DNA of 19,170 bases from Thioalkalivibrio sp. (GCA_011046015.1 DSBO01000191.1:1-19170); one strand, 5' to 3'. Shown: positions 7,306 to 15,002, counted from the stretch's first letter. Notes: generated by a model not told the origin, from the letters alone. Numbers and translations: made by a program.

Positions 7306-7767
7306 GTGCATCAAGAAGACAAAAATTTCATGGCGAAGTTCATGATGGTTCTCGGCATCCTGGTGCTGCTCGCCGTCGTGATCTTCCTGCTGGCTCGCCT
7401 GGCGACGAAGGTCGAGGAAGGCACGAGCGCCGGGGGCGAGAACACGATTCGCGCGGCCGCGATCGAAGAGCGGCTCCAGCCGGTGGGCAGCGTGGTGTCG
7501 GGCGAGAAGCAGACCGGTCCGGTCGTGCGTGCGCCGGAAGACATCTACAGCCAGGTTTGCGCGGCCTGTCACGCCACCGGTGCGCTGGGTGCGCCCAAGA
7601 CGGGTGACAACGGTGACTGGGCCCCGCGCATCAGCCAGGGCCTGGACACGCTGGTGTCCCACGCGATCAACGGCATCGGCGCCATGCCGGCGCGCGGCGG
7701 CGATGGCAGCCTGAGCGACGAGGACGTTCGCAAGGTCGTGGAGTACATGGTCGACCAGTCCAAGTAA
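7306..7767 (+). CDS. Membrane-anchored c5-type monoheme cytochrome c
   Basis: The 153-residue product has an N-terminal hydrophobic anchor (about 9-31) and a periplasmic cytochrome domain. The heme site is C85-A-A-C88-H89 and the likely sixth ligand is M127 in GIGAMPARGG, the pattern of the cytochrome c5 family. A linker of about 45 residues separates anchor and heme domain, which would let it reach a partner enzyme. The start is GTG, chosen for the AGGAGG five bases before it. The gene is monocistronic, with its own TATAAT promoter and an intrinsic terminator 25 bp after the stop codon. Because cbb3 oxidase genes follow directly, and c5-type cytochromes feed cbb3 oxidases in some proteobacteria, electron donation to the oxidase is a reasonable inference. 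Confidence 0.9.
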   Translation: MHQEDKNFMAKFMMVLGILVLLAVVIFLLARLATKVEEGTSAGGENTIRAAAIEERLQPVGSVVSGEKQTGPVVRAPEDIYSQVCAACHATGALGAPKTGDNGDWAPRISQGLDTLVSHAINGIGAMPARGGDGSLSDEDVRKVVEYMVDQSK

Positions 7768-7792
7768 GCCCGTCGCTTCCAGGAAAGACCAG

Positions 7793-7824
7793 AAAGGCGC
7801 GTCCCGCAGGGGGCGCGCCTTTTT
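7793..7824 (+). terminator. Intrinsic terminator after the cytochrome c5 gene
   Basis: AAAGGCGCG (7793-7801) pairs with CGCGCCTTT (7814-7822), with an inner CCC/GGG pairing in the loop, and the stem ends in a run of five T (7820-7824). Confidence 0.88.
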
Positions 7825-7858
7825 CTTGCACGGAAGAAACAGTGTCTATCCGGCATAA

Positions 7859-7872
7859 GCCATATCTATGGC
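7859..7872. promoter_or_regulatory. Palindrome upstream of the FNR-type box
   Basis: GCCATA (7859-7864) and TATGGC (7867-7872) form a perfect inverted repeat with a 2-base centre. It lies 15 bp upstream of the FNR-type box. It may be the site of a second regulator of the oxidase operon; no family can be assigned. Confidence 0.35.
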
Positions 7873-7887
7873 CCCATCAGTTTTGAG

Positions 7888-7901
7888 TTGATCCAGGTCA
7901 A
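7888..7901. promoter_or_regulatory. FNR/ANR-type box upstream of ccoN
   Basis: TTGAT-CCAG-GTCAA differs from the consensus TTGAT-N4-ATCAA at one position. FNR-type oxygen sensors commonly activate cbb3 oxidase operons. If the box is centred at -41.5, transcription would start near 7936, and CATCCT at 7924-7929 would be a weak -10, as expected for an activator-dependent class II promoter. The leader to the ccoN ATG at 8008 would be about 72 bases. Confidence 0.7.
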
Positions 7902-8007
7902 CATGCCCGCCGCCCGATGGGCGCATCCTCAAACCCGTAGTGCCCGCCGGGTCATTGGGGAATGTCCGCGGGTGTCGGTCTGTATCAACCATTGGGGGCG
8001 CAAGACG

Positions 8008-9414
8008 ATGGAGACCTATAACTACCGGGTGGTGCGCCAGTTCGCCGTGATGACGGTGGTCTGGGGCATCGTCGGGATGCTCGTCGGTGTCTATATCGCG
8101 GCCCAGCTGCGCTGGCCGGAACTCAACTTCGACATACCCTGGCTGACCTACAGCCGCCTGCGGCCGCTGCATACCAATGCGGTGATCTTCGCCTTTGGCG
8201 GCTCGGCCCTGTTCGCCACCTCATATTACGTGGTGCAGCGCACCTGTCACGCGCGGCTGTTCTCGGACAGGCTGGCGGGCTTCACCTTCTGGGGCTGGCA
8301 GGCGGTCATCGTGCTGGCGGCCATCACCCTGCCGCTGGGCATTACCTCCAGCAAGGAATATGCCGAGCTGGAGTGGCCCATCGACCTGCTGATCACCGTG
8401 GTGTGGGTGTCCTATGCCATCGTGTTCTTCGGCACGATCATGAAGCGCAAGGTGAAGCACATCTACGTGGCCAACTGGTTCTACGGGGCCTTCATCCTCA
8501 CCGTGGCGCTGCTGCACGTCGTCAACAGCGCAGCATTGCCGGTCACGCTGACCAAGTCCTATTCGGTCTATCCCGGGGCCATCGACGCCATGGTGCAGTG
8601 GTGGTACGGGCACAACGCGGTGGGCTTTTTCCTCACCGCGGGCTTCCTCGGCATGATGTACTACTTCGTGCCCAAGCAGGCCGGGCGGCCCGTGTATTCC
8701 TATCGCCTGTCGGTGGTGCACTTCTGGGCGCTGATCGCCATCTACATGTGGGCCGGTCCACATCACCTGCACTACACCGCGCTGCCGGACTGGGCGCAGT
8801 CGCTGGGCATGGTGATGTCGCTGGTGCTGCTGGCCCCGTCCTGGGGCGGCATGATCAACGGCATGATGACGCTGTCGGGGGCCTGGCACAAACTGCGGGA
8901 CGACCCGATCCTGCGCTTCCTCATCGTTTCGCTCTCGTTTTATGGCATGTCGACCTTCGAGGGGCCGATGATGTCGATCAAGACCGTCAACGCCCTGTCG
9001 CACTACACCGACTGGACCATCGGCCACGTTCATTCCGGTGCGCTCGGCTGGGTGGCGATGGTGTCGGTGGGTTCGCTGTATGTGCTCATCCCGCAGCTCT
9101 TCGGCCGTGAGCGCATGTACAGCATCAAGCTCATCGAGTGGCATTTCTGGACCACCACCATCGGGGTGGTGCTGTACATCGTCTCCATGTGGATCGCGGG
9201 CGTCATGCAGGGCCTGATGTGGCGCGCGGTGAATGCCGACGGCACGCTCACCTACAGTTTTACGGAGTCGCTGGTGCGCATGTATCCCTACTACACGGTG
9301 CGTTTCATCGGTGGCGTGCTGGTCGTGTTTGGCATGTTCCTCATGGCCTACAACGTGTGGAAGACGATTGCCGCCGGGAAGGCCGAAGAGGCCCCGGTAC
9401 CGCAACCGGCGTGA
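8008..9414 (+). CDS. ccoN: cbb3-type cytochrome c oxidase subunit I (CcoN)
   Basis: This is the catalytic heme-copper subunit that reduces oxygen to water and pumps protons. It has 468 residues, close to the family norm, and about twelve membrane helices. Likely ligands, by alignment from memory with known CcoN: H55 and H342 for low-spin heme b, H340 for heme b3, H202 with H252/H253 for CuB, and the cross-linked tyrosine Y246 in the YMWAGPHH segment. E318 in FEGPMM is the conserved glutamate near the active site. The start at ATG 8008 (METYNY) is chosen because CcoN proteins begin this way. The frame stays open upstream to a TTG inside the FNR-type box, which cannot be translated if transcription starts near 7936. 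The GGGGGCG ribosome binding site is weak. It is the first gene of ccoNOQP. Confidence 0.96.
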   Translation: METYNYRVVRQFAVMTVVWGIVGMLVGVYIAAQLRWPELNFDIPWLTYSRLRPLHTNAVIFAFGGSALFATSYYVVQRTCHARLFSDRLAGFTFWGWQAVIVLAAITLPLGITSSKEYAELEWPIDLLITVVWVSYAIVFFGTIMKRKVKHIYVANWFYGAFILTVALLHVVNSAALPVTLTKSYSVYPGAIDAMVQWWYGHNAVGFFLTAGFLGMMYYFVPKQAGRPVYSYRLSVVHFWALIAIYMWAGPHHLHYTALPDWAQSLGMVMSLVLLAPSWGGMINGMMTLSGAWHKLRDDPILRFLIVSLSFYGMSTFEGPMMSIKTVNALSHYTDWTIGHVHSGALGWVAMVSVGSLYVLIPQLFGRERMYSIKLIEWHFWTTTIGVVLYIVSMWIAGVMQGLMWRAVNADGTLTYSFTESLVRMYPYYTVRFIGGVLVVFGMFLMAYNVWKTIAAGKAEEAPVPQPA

Positions 9415-9427
9415 GAGGAGACGAGAC

Positions 9428-10033
9428 ATGAGTCATGAAATCGTTGAAAAGAACGTCGGGCTGATGGCCGTGCTCATCCTCGTGGTGGTGAGTTTCGGCG
9501 GCCTGGCCGAGATCGTGCCGCTGTTCTTCATGAGCGAGACCACCGAGCCGGTCGAAGGGCTCAAGCCTTATAGCGCCCTGCAACTGGAAGGTCGCGACAT
9601 CTACGTGCGTGAAGGCTGCTACACCTGCCACTCGCAGATGATCCGCCCGTTCCGCGCCGAGACCGAGCGCTACGGTCACTACTCCGTGGCGGGCGAGTTC
9701 GTCTACGACCATCCGTTCCAGTGGGGTTCCAAGCGTACCGGGCCGGATCTGGCGCGCGTGGGTGGTCGCTACTCGGACGAGTGGCACCGCGTGCATCTGA
9801 TCAATCCGCGCGACGTGGTGCCGGAGTCCAACATGCCGGGCTTCCCCTGGTTGGAGAAGAACCTCGTCGATCACGAGGTAACGCCGAAGAAGCTCAAGGT
9901 GATGCAAACCCTGGGCGTGCCGTACACGGACGATGAGATCGAGGGCGCTGCCGCCGCGGTCGAGGGAAAGACCGAGATGGAGGCCCTGATCGCCTACCTG
10001 CAGGTGCTCGGCACCGCGATCCAGCAGCGGTGA
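9428..10033 (+). CDS. ccoO: cbb3-type oxidase monoheme subunit II (CcoO)
   Basis: The 201-residue membrane-anchored cytochrome c subunit passes electrons from CcoP toward CcoN. A single N-terminal helix at about 11-35 precedes the heme motif C64-Y-T-C67-H68; M136 in PESNMPGFPWL is the likely axial methionine. The segment around the heme (REGCYTCHSQMIRPFR) is characteristic of CcoO. ATG 9428 is preceded by AGGAG at 9416-9420, and the gene starts 13 bp after the ccoN stop codon. The frame is open further upstream inside ccoN, but that extension has no family resemblance. Confidence 0.96.
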   Translation: MSHEIVEKNVGLMAVLILVVVSFGGLAEIVPLFFMSETTEPVEGLKPYSALQLEGRDIYVREGCYTCHSQMIRPFRAETERYGHYSVAGEFVYDHPFQWGSKRTGPDLARVGGRYSDEWHRVHLINPRDVVPESNMPGFPWLEKNLVDHEVTPKKLKVMQTLGVPYTDDEIEGAAAAVEGKTEMEALIAYLQVLGTAIQQR

Positions 10034-10038
10034 CCAGC

Positions 10039-10203
10039 ATGGACGGGGCGACCTTTCACAGCATCTACACCGTGGTGTTGCTGGTCATTTTCATCGGCAT
10101 CGTGATCTGGGCCTGGAGCGGCCGGCGCAAGCGTGACTTCGACGAAGCCTCGCGCCTGCCCCTCGAGGACGACCAGTCATCCCGTACGCGGGAGGAGGAT
10201 TGA
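10039..10203 (+). CDS. ccoQ: cbb3-type oxidase small subunit (CcoQ/FixQ)
   Basis: This is a 54-codon gene squeezed between ccoO and ccoP. The product begins MDGATFHSIYT, has one membrane helix at about residues 9-27 ending in a tryptophan-rich edge (IWAW), then a basic patch (RRKR) and an acidic tail with LPLEDD. That is the usual CcoQ layout. CcoQ stabilises the association of CcoP with the core in some bacteria. An in-frame GTG at 10030 overlaps the ccoO stop codon (GTGA) and would add three residues; neither start has a strong ribosome binding site, so translational coupling is likely. Its stop codon ends 2 bp before the ccoP ATG. Confidence 0.9.
   Translation: MDGATFHSIYTVVLLVIFIGIVIWAWSGRRKRDFDEASRLPLEDDQSSRTREED
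10193..10198 (+). promoter_or_regulatory. Shine-Dalgarno AGGAGG of ccoP, within the end of ccoQ
   Basis: AGGAGG lies 7 bases before ATG 10206. This favours that ATG over the in-frame TTG at 10200, and places the ccoP ribosome site inside the last codons of ccoQ. Confidence 0.75.
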
Positions 10204-10205
10204 AC

Positions 10206-11090
10206 ATGAGCGCTTTCTTTCACTGGTGGGTTATCGTCATTACCGTCATCAACCTGCTCGGCTGCTGGTGGCTGATCCGCTTCAGCGCGAAGTCGGGTCC
10301 GGCCGCGGCAGGCACCGAGGACACCACGGGCCACGTGTGGGACGGCCTGCGCGAGTACAACAACCCGTTGCCGCGCTGGTGGCTGTGGCTGTTCTATCTC
10401 ACCCTGATCTTCGCGGTGGTGTACTTCATCCTCTACCCGGGTCTCGGCAACTTTCAGGGTGTGCTCGGCTGGAGCCAGACCCAGCAGTACGAGCAGGAGA
10501 TGGCGAGGGCCGAGGAAACCTACGGGCCGATCTTCGCCCAGTACGCGAACCAGGATCTCGCCGCCCTGGCGGCCGATCCCGAGGCACGCCAGATGGGACA
10601 GAACCTGTTCCTGACCTATTGCTCGCAATGCCACGGCTCGGACGCGCGTGGGGCGCCCGGCTTTCCGAACCTGGCGGATGGCGAATGGCAATGGGGCGGT
10701 GATCCCGAGTCGATCAAGGCTTCCATCCTCAACGGCCGCAACGGCGTGATGCCGCCCTTCGGTGCCGCGCTCGGCGAGCAGGGAGTGAAGGAGGTCGCCG
10801 CCTACGTGGTGAGCCTGAGTGGGCGCGAGGCCGACCCGCAGCTGGTGGCCGCGGGCCGGGAGCGTTTCGGTCTGTGCATGGCCTGTCATGGCGCGGACGG
10901 CACGGGCAACACGGCCTTGGGAGCGCCGGATCTGACCAACAACATCTGGTTGTACGGTGGGTCGCAGGGGGTGATCGAAAAGACAATCCGGGAGGGTCGC
11001 CACGGACAGATGCCGGCACATGCCGAGTTCCTGGGCGAGGAGAAGGTGCACGTTCTCGCGGCCTACGTCTACAGCCTGTCCCAACCCTGA
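10206..11090 (+). CDS. ccoP: cbb3-type oxidase diheme subunit III (CcoP)
   Basis: The 294-residue diheme cytochrome c accepts electrons from soluble or anchored cytochromes. Two N-terminal helices (about 7-25 and 58-78) flank the WDGLREYNNPLPRWW signature typical of CcoP. Heme site 1 is C139-S-Q-C142-H143 with M182 in GVMPPFG as likely ligand. Heme site 2 is C224-M-A-C227-H228 with M269 in GQMPAH. Length and order match the family, and there is no third heme domain of the sort seen in Neisseria. The start at ATG 10206 is supported by AGGAGG seven bases upstream. Confidence 0.96.
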   Translation: MSAFFHWWVIVITVINLLGCWWLIRFSAKSGPAAAGTEDTTGHVWDGLREYNNPLPRWWLWLFYLTLIFAVVYFILYPGLGNFQGVLGWSQTQQYEQEMARAEETYGPIFAQYANQDLAALAADPEARQMGQNLFLTYCSQCHGSDARGAPGFPNLADGEWQWGGDPESIKASILNGRNGVMPPFGAALGEQGVKEVAAYVVSLSGREADPQLVAAGRERFGLCMACHGADGTGNTALGAPDLTNNIWLYGGSQGVIEKTIREGRHGQMPAHAEFLGEEKVHVLAAYVYSLSQP

Positions 11091-11110
11091 GGCCGCGGGA
11101 GGAGCGCATC

Positions 11111-11395
11111 ATGGGTCACGAAGAACAGCTGAAGGATATCCCGCGTATCCAGAAGGTGGTGTCCGTACTCTGGCCATCCTTCCTCACGGCCGGGGTCGCC
11201 ACCATCCTGTTCTTCACCGCCTTCGACCCGGTGGACCTGGGTATGCTGCTCGGAGTCGAACAGCTGGAGCGCCTGGAGGCCTACAGCATCGGCTTTTTCC
11301 TGTTCTGGATGCTCACCTCCACTTCCTGTGCACTGACCTGCTATTTCCGAAAGCCCTGCGACGAGTTCAACCGCGGTCAGGGCCATCAACGCTAG
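11111..11395 (+). CDS. Small two-helix membrane protein inside the cco cluster
   Basis: I do not recognise a named family. The 94-residue product has a charged N terminus, a first helix at about 16-36 and a second at about 57-78. Three cysteines sit at the end of helix 2 and just after it (C73, C77, C83: the pattern CALTC then KPC). The start at 11111 has a strong GGAGGAG site (11098-11104) six bases upstream, so this is a real gene. It lies 20 bp after ccoP and 10 bp before ccoG, in the middle of a co-directional operon, which suggests a role in oxidase assembly, stability or metal handling. The cysteine cluster could bind copper or be redox active; this is inference only. Confidence 0.75.
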   Translation: MGHEEQLKDIPRIQKVVSVLWPSFLTAGVATILFFTAFDPVDLGMLLGVEQLERLEAYSIGFFLFWMLTSTSCALTCYFRKPCDEFNRGQGHQR

Positions 11396-11405
11396 TGCGT
11401 CCCAC

Positions 11406-12806
11406 ATGAGCCAGAAGACCACCAACGCCCCGGACGAGGTCCAGGCCGAAATCTACAAGAAGCGGGAGAAGATCTACCCGCGCGAAGTGCACGGCATGTT
11501 CGCGCGCCTGCGCGTCGCGGCGGTGCTGGCCCTGCTGGGGCTGTACTACGTCATTCCCTGGTTGCACTGGAACGGTCAGCAGCTCGTGCTGTTCGATCTC
11601 CCGGCACGCAAGTTTCACATTTTCGGCCTCACCTTCTGGCCCCAGGACTTCTTCTTTCTGGCCATGCTACTGGTGGTGGCGGCATTGGCCCTGTTCCTCT
11701 TCACCACGTTGGCCGGGCGTTTGTGGTGCGGCTATGCCTGCCCCCAGACCGTGTGGACCGAAGTCTTTCTCTGGATTGAGCGCCGTATCGAGGGCGACCG
11801 TCCCCGACAGATGAAGCTCGACAAGGCGCCGTGGTCTGCGCGCAAACTCGCTATCAAGGGCGGCAAGCACGTGGTGTGGATCCTGTTCTCCCTGTGGACG
11901 GGTTTCACCTTCGTCGGCTATTTCACGCCCATCCACGAGCTGGCCGTGAAGCTGCTTCATTTGCAGACCGGCCCGTGGGAGACTTTCTGGATACTGTTCT
12001 ACGGCTTTGCCACCTACGGAAACGCCGGCTGGATGCGCGAGCAGGTGTGCATCTATATGTGTCCGTATGCGCGCTTCCAGAGTGCGATGTTCGATCGCAA
12101 CACGCTCGTGATTTCCTACGACGAGGGGCGTGGCGAGCCGCGCGGTTCGCGCAAGCGTGACGAGGACTACAAGGCCAAGGGGCTTGGCGACTGCATCGAC
12201 TGTACGCTCTGCGTACAGGTCTGCCCTACCGGCATCGACATCCGCGACGGGCTGCAGTATCAGTGCATCGGTTGTGCTGCCTGCGTCGATGTCTGTGACC
12301 AGGTGATGGACAAGATGGGATACCCCAAGGGCTTGATCCGCTACACTACGGAGAATGCGATGCAGGGCAAGGGCACCCGGGTGCTGCGCCCGCGCATCGT
12401 CATCTACTCCATCATCCTGCTGATCATTGCGGCGGGGCTGGTCTACGGCCTTGCCACGCGGGTGCCGATGCAGCTCGACGTCATGCGTGACCGCAACGCC
12501 CTGTACCGCGAGACCGCCACGGGGCTTACCGAGAACGTCTACACCCTTCGGCTCATCAACATGGAGGATGTGGCGCACCGGTTCGTGCTGACGGCAGAAG
12601 GCTTAGAGGGCCTGCGCCTGGTGGCCGATCAGGACGTGTTCGAGGTGCCGGGCGGTGCGGTCGTCACCCTGCCCGTGCGCGTGCAGGTCGACCCGGTGCA
12701 CCTGGAGACCGCGAGCAGCGAGATTCGCTTCACGGCCAGCGCGCTGGACAAGCCCGAACTGCACCGCAGCCAGACCGCCCGTTTCCTCGGGCCCGTGACA
12801 CGTTGA
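11406..12806 (+). CDS. ccoG: cbb3 oxidase accessory protein CcoG (RdxA/FixG family)
   Basis: This 466-residue membrane ferredoxin-type protein supports cbb3 maturation and has been linked to cupric reductase activity. Membrane helices lie at about 34-52, 80-100, 155-175, 190-207 and 338-352. Two 4Fe-4S motifs are intact: C263, C266, C269, C273-P, and C287, C290, C293, C297. Two further CxxxCP motifs sit at membrane edges (C108/C112 and C215/C219), as in other CcoG proteins. The C-terminal part (from about 355) is an Ig-like periplasmic domain. There is no clear Shine-Dalgarno before ATG 11406, so it may be translated by coupling to the small gene 10 bp upstream. Confidence 0.95.
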   Translation: MSQKTTNAPDEVQAEIYKKREKIYPREVHGMFARLRVAAVLALLGLYYVIPWLHWNGQQLVLFDLPARKFHIFGLTFWPQDFFFLAMLLVVAALALFLFTTLAGRLWCGYACPQTVWTEVFLWIERRIEGDRPRQMKLDKAPWSARKLAIKGGKHVVWILFSLWTGFTFVGYFTPIHELAVKLLHLQTGPWETFWILFYGFATYGNAGWMREQVCIYMCPYARFQSAMFDRNTLVISYDEGRGEPRGSRKRDEDYKAKGLGDCIDCTLCVQVCPTGIDIRDGLQYQCIGCAACVDVCDQVMDKMGYPKGLIRYTTENAMQGKGTRVLRPRIVIYSIILLIIAAGLVYGLATRVPMQLDVMRDRNALYRETATGLTENVYTLRLINMEDVAHRFVLTAEGLEGLRLVADQDVFEVPGGAVVTLPVRVQVDPVHLETASSEIRFTASALDKPELHRSQTARFLGPVTR

Positions 12807-12814
12807 GGAGTCCC

Positions 12815-13327
12815 ATGCACGCACACGTCCCGCCCCCCTGGTATCGACAGTTCTGGCCCTGGGTGCTGATCGGCCTGCCGGCCAGCGCCGTGGCCGCGAG
12901 CCTGTTCACCATCCATCTGGCGCTGCAGACCGACGACACGCTGGTGGTGGACGAGTACTACAAGGCGGGGCTGGCTATCAACCAGCAACTGGAGAGGGAC
13001 CGTGTGGCGGCCGAACGCGGCATCGCGGCTGAAATCGCCTTGACCGAGGCCGGGCTGCGCGTGCGCCTCGCGGGAGAGCAGGCGGCGGCTCACTCCGCAC
13101 AGTTGCGTGTCGCCCTGGTGCATCCGACGCTCGCCGAACGCGATCGTGAAGTGACTCTCCTGCCGGGCGCGGACGGTGCGTACCACGGACAGTTGCGGGA
13201 TCCGGGGCGCGGCGAATGGCGCGTGCTGCTGGAGCCGGAGGATCGCAGCTGGCGCCTGCAGGGGCGCTGGAATCCGCAGGCCGAGCCGGCGCTGGTGCTC
13301 GAGCCCGCGGTGCACCGACCGGACTGA
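12815..13327 (+). CDS. ccoH: cbb3 oxidase assembly protein CcoH (FixH family)
   Basis: The 170-residue product has one N-terminal helix (about 13-35) followed by the family signature VVDEYYKAGLAINQ at 44-57 and a periplasmic beta-rich domain. CcoH interacts with cbb3 subunits during assembly. GAGGAG (12805-12810) precedes ATG 12815 and overlaps the ccoG stop codon, so translation is probably coupled. An in-frame TTG at 12803 would sit on the ribosome site and is rejected. ccoI and ccoS, which usually follow, are absent: the next gene is on the opposite strand. Confidence 0.93.
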   Translation: MHAHVPPPWYRQFWPWVLIGLPASAVAASLFTIHLALQTDDTLVVDEYYKAGLAINQQLERDRVAAERGIAAEIALTEAGLRVRLAGEQAAAHSAQLRVALVHPTLAERDREVTLLPGADGAYHGQLRDPGRGEWRVLLEPEDRSWRLQGRWNPQAEPALVLEPAVHRPD

Positions 13328-13370
13328 CGCTGGGAACTGGCCGATGGGAGACGAGCCCCGCTGCGCTGCG

Positions 13371-13412
13371 CGCGGACCGTGCCCTGGACTGGCATCGATC
13401 CGCGTTTCTTTT
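13371..13412 (+). terminator. Probable terminator of the ccoNOQP-GH operon
   Basis: CGCGGA (13371-13376) pairs with TCCGCG (13399-13404), enclosing TGCC (13380-13383) paired with GGCA (13391-13394), and the structure ends in TTTCTTTT (13405-13412). It lies 43 bp after the ccoH stop codon. The internal loop makes it weaker than the other terminators in the window. Confidence 0.5.
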
Positions 13413-13431
13413 CGTACCGGTCCTCCGTGAC

Positions 13432-14943
13432 TCAACGCTGGCGACCGAGCCAGCGGTCCATCGCCCGGTAGGTCAATGCCTCGGTAACGTGTTCGGTGGT
13501 GACATGCTCGTTGCCAGCCAGATCGGCGATGGTTCGCGCCACCTTGAGGATGCGGTGCTCGGCGCGCATGGACAGGCCAAAGCGGCGGATCGCGTCCTGC
13601 AGTAGCGTCGCGTCCTTTTCGTCAAGCGCGCAGTCGCGCTCCAGCTCCCGGTTGTTGAGTTGGGCGTTTGGCTTGCCGGCCCGGGCCAGCTGGCGCTCGC
13701 GCGCCGCCAGCACCCGCGCCCGGATCGCGGCGCTGGTGTCGCGCGCCTCGTTGTCTTGCGCCTCGCGCGGTGGTCGCAGTACCTCGATCTGCAGGTCGAT
13801 GCGGTCGAGCAGCGGGGCGGAGATCCGGGCGCGGTGTCGCCGCTGCTGTTCCGGCGTGCAGCGGCAGTGCTCGCCGAGGTCGCAGTCGTAGCCCTGCGGA
13901 CAGGGATTCATGGCGGCAACGAGCTGGAAGCGGGCAGGAAACTCCGCCTGGCGCGCGGCCCGCGAGATCGTGATGCGCCCCGTCTCGATGGGCTCACGCA
14001 GGACCTCCAGGACGCGCCGGTCAAACTCGGTGAGCTCGTCGAGGAACAGCACGCCATTGTGCGAGAGCGAGATCTCGCCCGGGCGTGGGTGGGAGCCACC
14101 GCCCACCAGCGCCACGCCCGAGGCCGTGTGATGCGGGCAGCGCACCGGCCGGCGTTTCCAGTACCGGATGTCGAAGCCGGTATCACCGATGGAGGCCACC
14201 GCCGCCGTCTCGATGGCCTCGTCCTCGGTCAGCGGCGGCAGGATGGATGCCAGCCGCGATGCGAGCATGGTCTTGCCGGTGCCCGGCGGGCCGATCATGA
14301 GCAGGTTGTGCTGGCCGGCGGCGGCGATCTCCAGCGCGCGCTTGGCATGGTGCTGGCCGCGCACGTCCGCGATGTCGAGGTCGGAGGCGATATCCATGTC
14401 GGGCAGTTCGGTGTGATGCGGGACTATGCGCGCCTCGCCCGTCAGGTGTGCGCAAACAGTCAGCAGGTGTCCGGCCGGCAGCACCTCCACGCCCCCGACC
14501 AACGTGGCCTCGTCGGCGTTGTCCGCCGGTACCACCAGCGCGCGACCCGCCTGGCGGCAGGCCAGCGCCATGGGTAGCAGGCCGCGTACAGCGCGGATCT
14601 CCCCCGAAAGCCCCAGTTCGCCCGCGAACTCGTACTGCCCGAGCGTCTCGGCCGGGATCTGCTTGGAGGCCGCGAGGATACCCAGGGCGATCGGCAGGTC
14701 AAAGCGCCCGCCGTCCTTGGGCAGGTCGGCGGGTGCGAGGCTCACGGTGATGCGGCGCGCGGGGAACTCGAAGCGCGAATTGACGATTGCCGCGCGCACG
14801 CGGTCACGGCTTTCCTTTACGGCGGTTTCGGGCAGGCCCACGATGGAAAAGCTCGGCAGGCCGTTGGCGAGGTCGACCTCCACGCTCACCAGCGGTGCGT
14901 GAATGCCGTCCTGAGAGCGAGAGTAGGTGTTGGCGAGTGACAT
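13432..14943 (-). CDS. comM: ComM/YifB family Mg-chelatase-like AAA+ ATPase
   Basis: The 503-residue product matches the full-length family. The N-terminal lon-like domain begins MSLANTYSRSQDG and carries VEVDLANGLPSFSIVGLPETAVKESRDRVRAA. The AAA+ core has Walker A GPPGTGKT at 218-225, a PHHTAS motif, Walker B GVLFLDEL at 297-304, and a cysteine-containing insert (CPQGYDCDLGEHCRC) before the sensor region and C-terminal lid. ComM is a hexameric helicase that promotes branch migration during natural transformation. AGGGAAGA lies five bases upstream of the ATG. The ubiK gene is 59 bp upstream on the same strand, and ComM and UbiK genes are commonly adjacent in gammaproteobacteria. Presence of this gene does not by itself prove competence. 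Confidence 0.96.
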   Translation of the reverse strand: MSLANTYSRSQDGIHAPLVSVEVDLANGLPSFSIVGLPETAVKESRDRVRAAIVNSRFEFPARRITVSLAPADLPKDGGRFDLPIALGILAASKQIPAETLGQYEFAGELGLSGEIRAVRGLLPMALACRQAGRALVVPADNADEATLVGGVEVLPAGHLLTVCAHLTGEARIVPHHTELPDMDIASDLDIADVRGQHHAKRALEIAAAGQHNLLMIGPPGTGKTMLASRLASILPPLTEDEAIETAAVASIGDTGFDIRYWKRRPVRCPHHTASGVALVGGGSHPRPGEISLSHNGVLFLDELTEFDRRVLEVLREPIETGRITISRAARQAEFPARFQLVAAMNPCPQGYDCDLGEHCRCTPEQQRRHRARISAPLLDRIDLQIEVLRPPREAQDNEARDTSAAIRARVLAARERQLARAGKPNAQLNNRELERDCALDEKDATLLQDAIRRFGLSMRAEHRILKVARTIADLAGNEHVTTEHVTEALTYRAMDRWLGRQR

Positions 14944-15002
14944 GCGCTCTTCCCTGAGTCCGGTCTGTGGGCGGGACGTCCGGTCCCGCTGGTGAAGGAG
15001 TG

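Noticed and set aside
7888..8007. N-terminal extension of ccoN from the upstream TTG
   Set aside because: The TTG is part of the FNR-type box, the extension has no CcoN similarity, and the predicted RNA start lies downstream of it.
8221..9429. Long open frame (402 codons) antisense to ccoN
   Set aside because: It is a shadow of a GC-rich gene: histidine-, arginine- and aspartate-rich composition, no domain, and ccoN has all its metal ligands on the other strand.
10065..11084. 339-codon open frame antisense to ccoP
   Set aside because: It mirrors ccoP codon for codon in a GC-rich frame and shows no recognisable motif; ccoP is fully supported by two heme sites.
11667..12578. 303-codon open frame antisense to ccoG
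   Set aside because: Shadow of ccoG, whose two 4Fe-4S motifs are intact on the plus strand.
13660..14577. 305-codon open frame antisense to comM
   Set aside because: No motif, composition typical of a shadow frame; comM is complete with Walker motifs.
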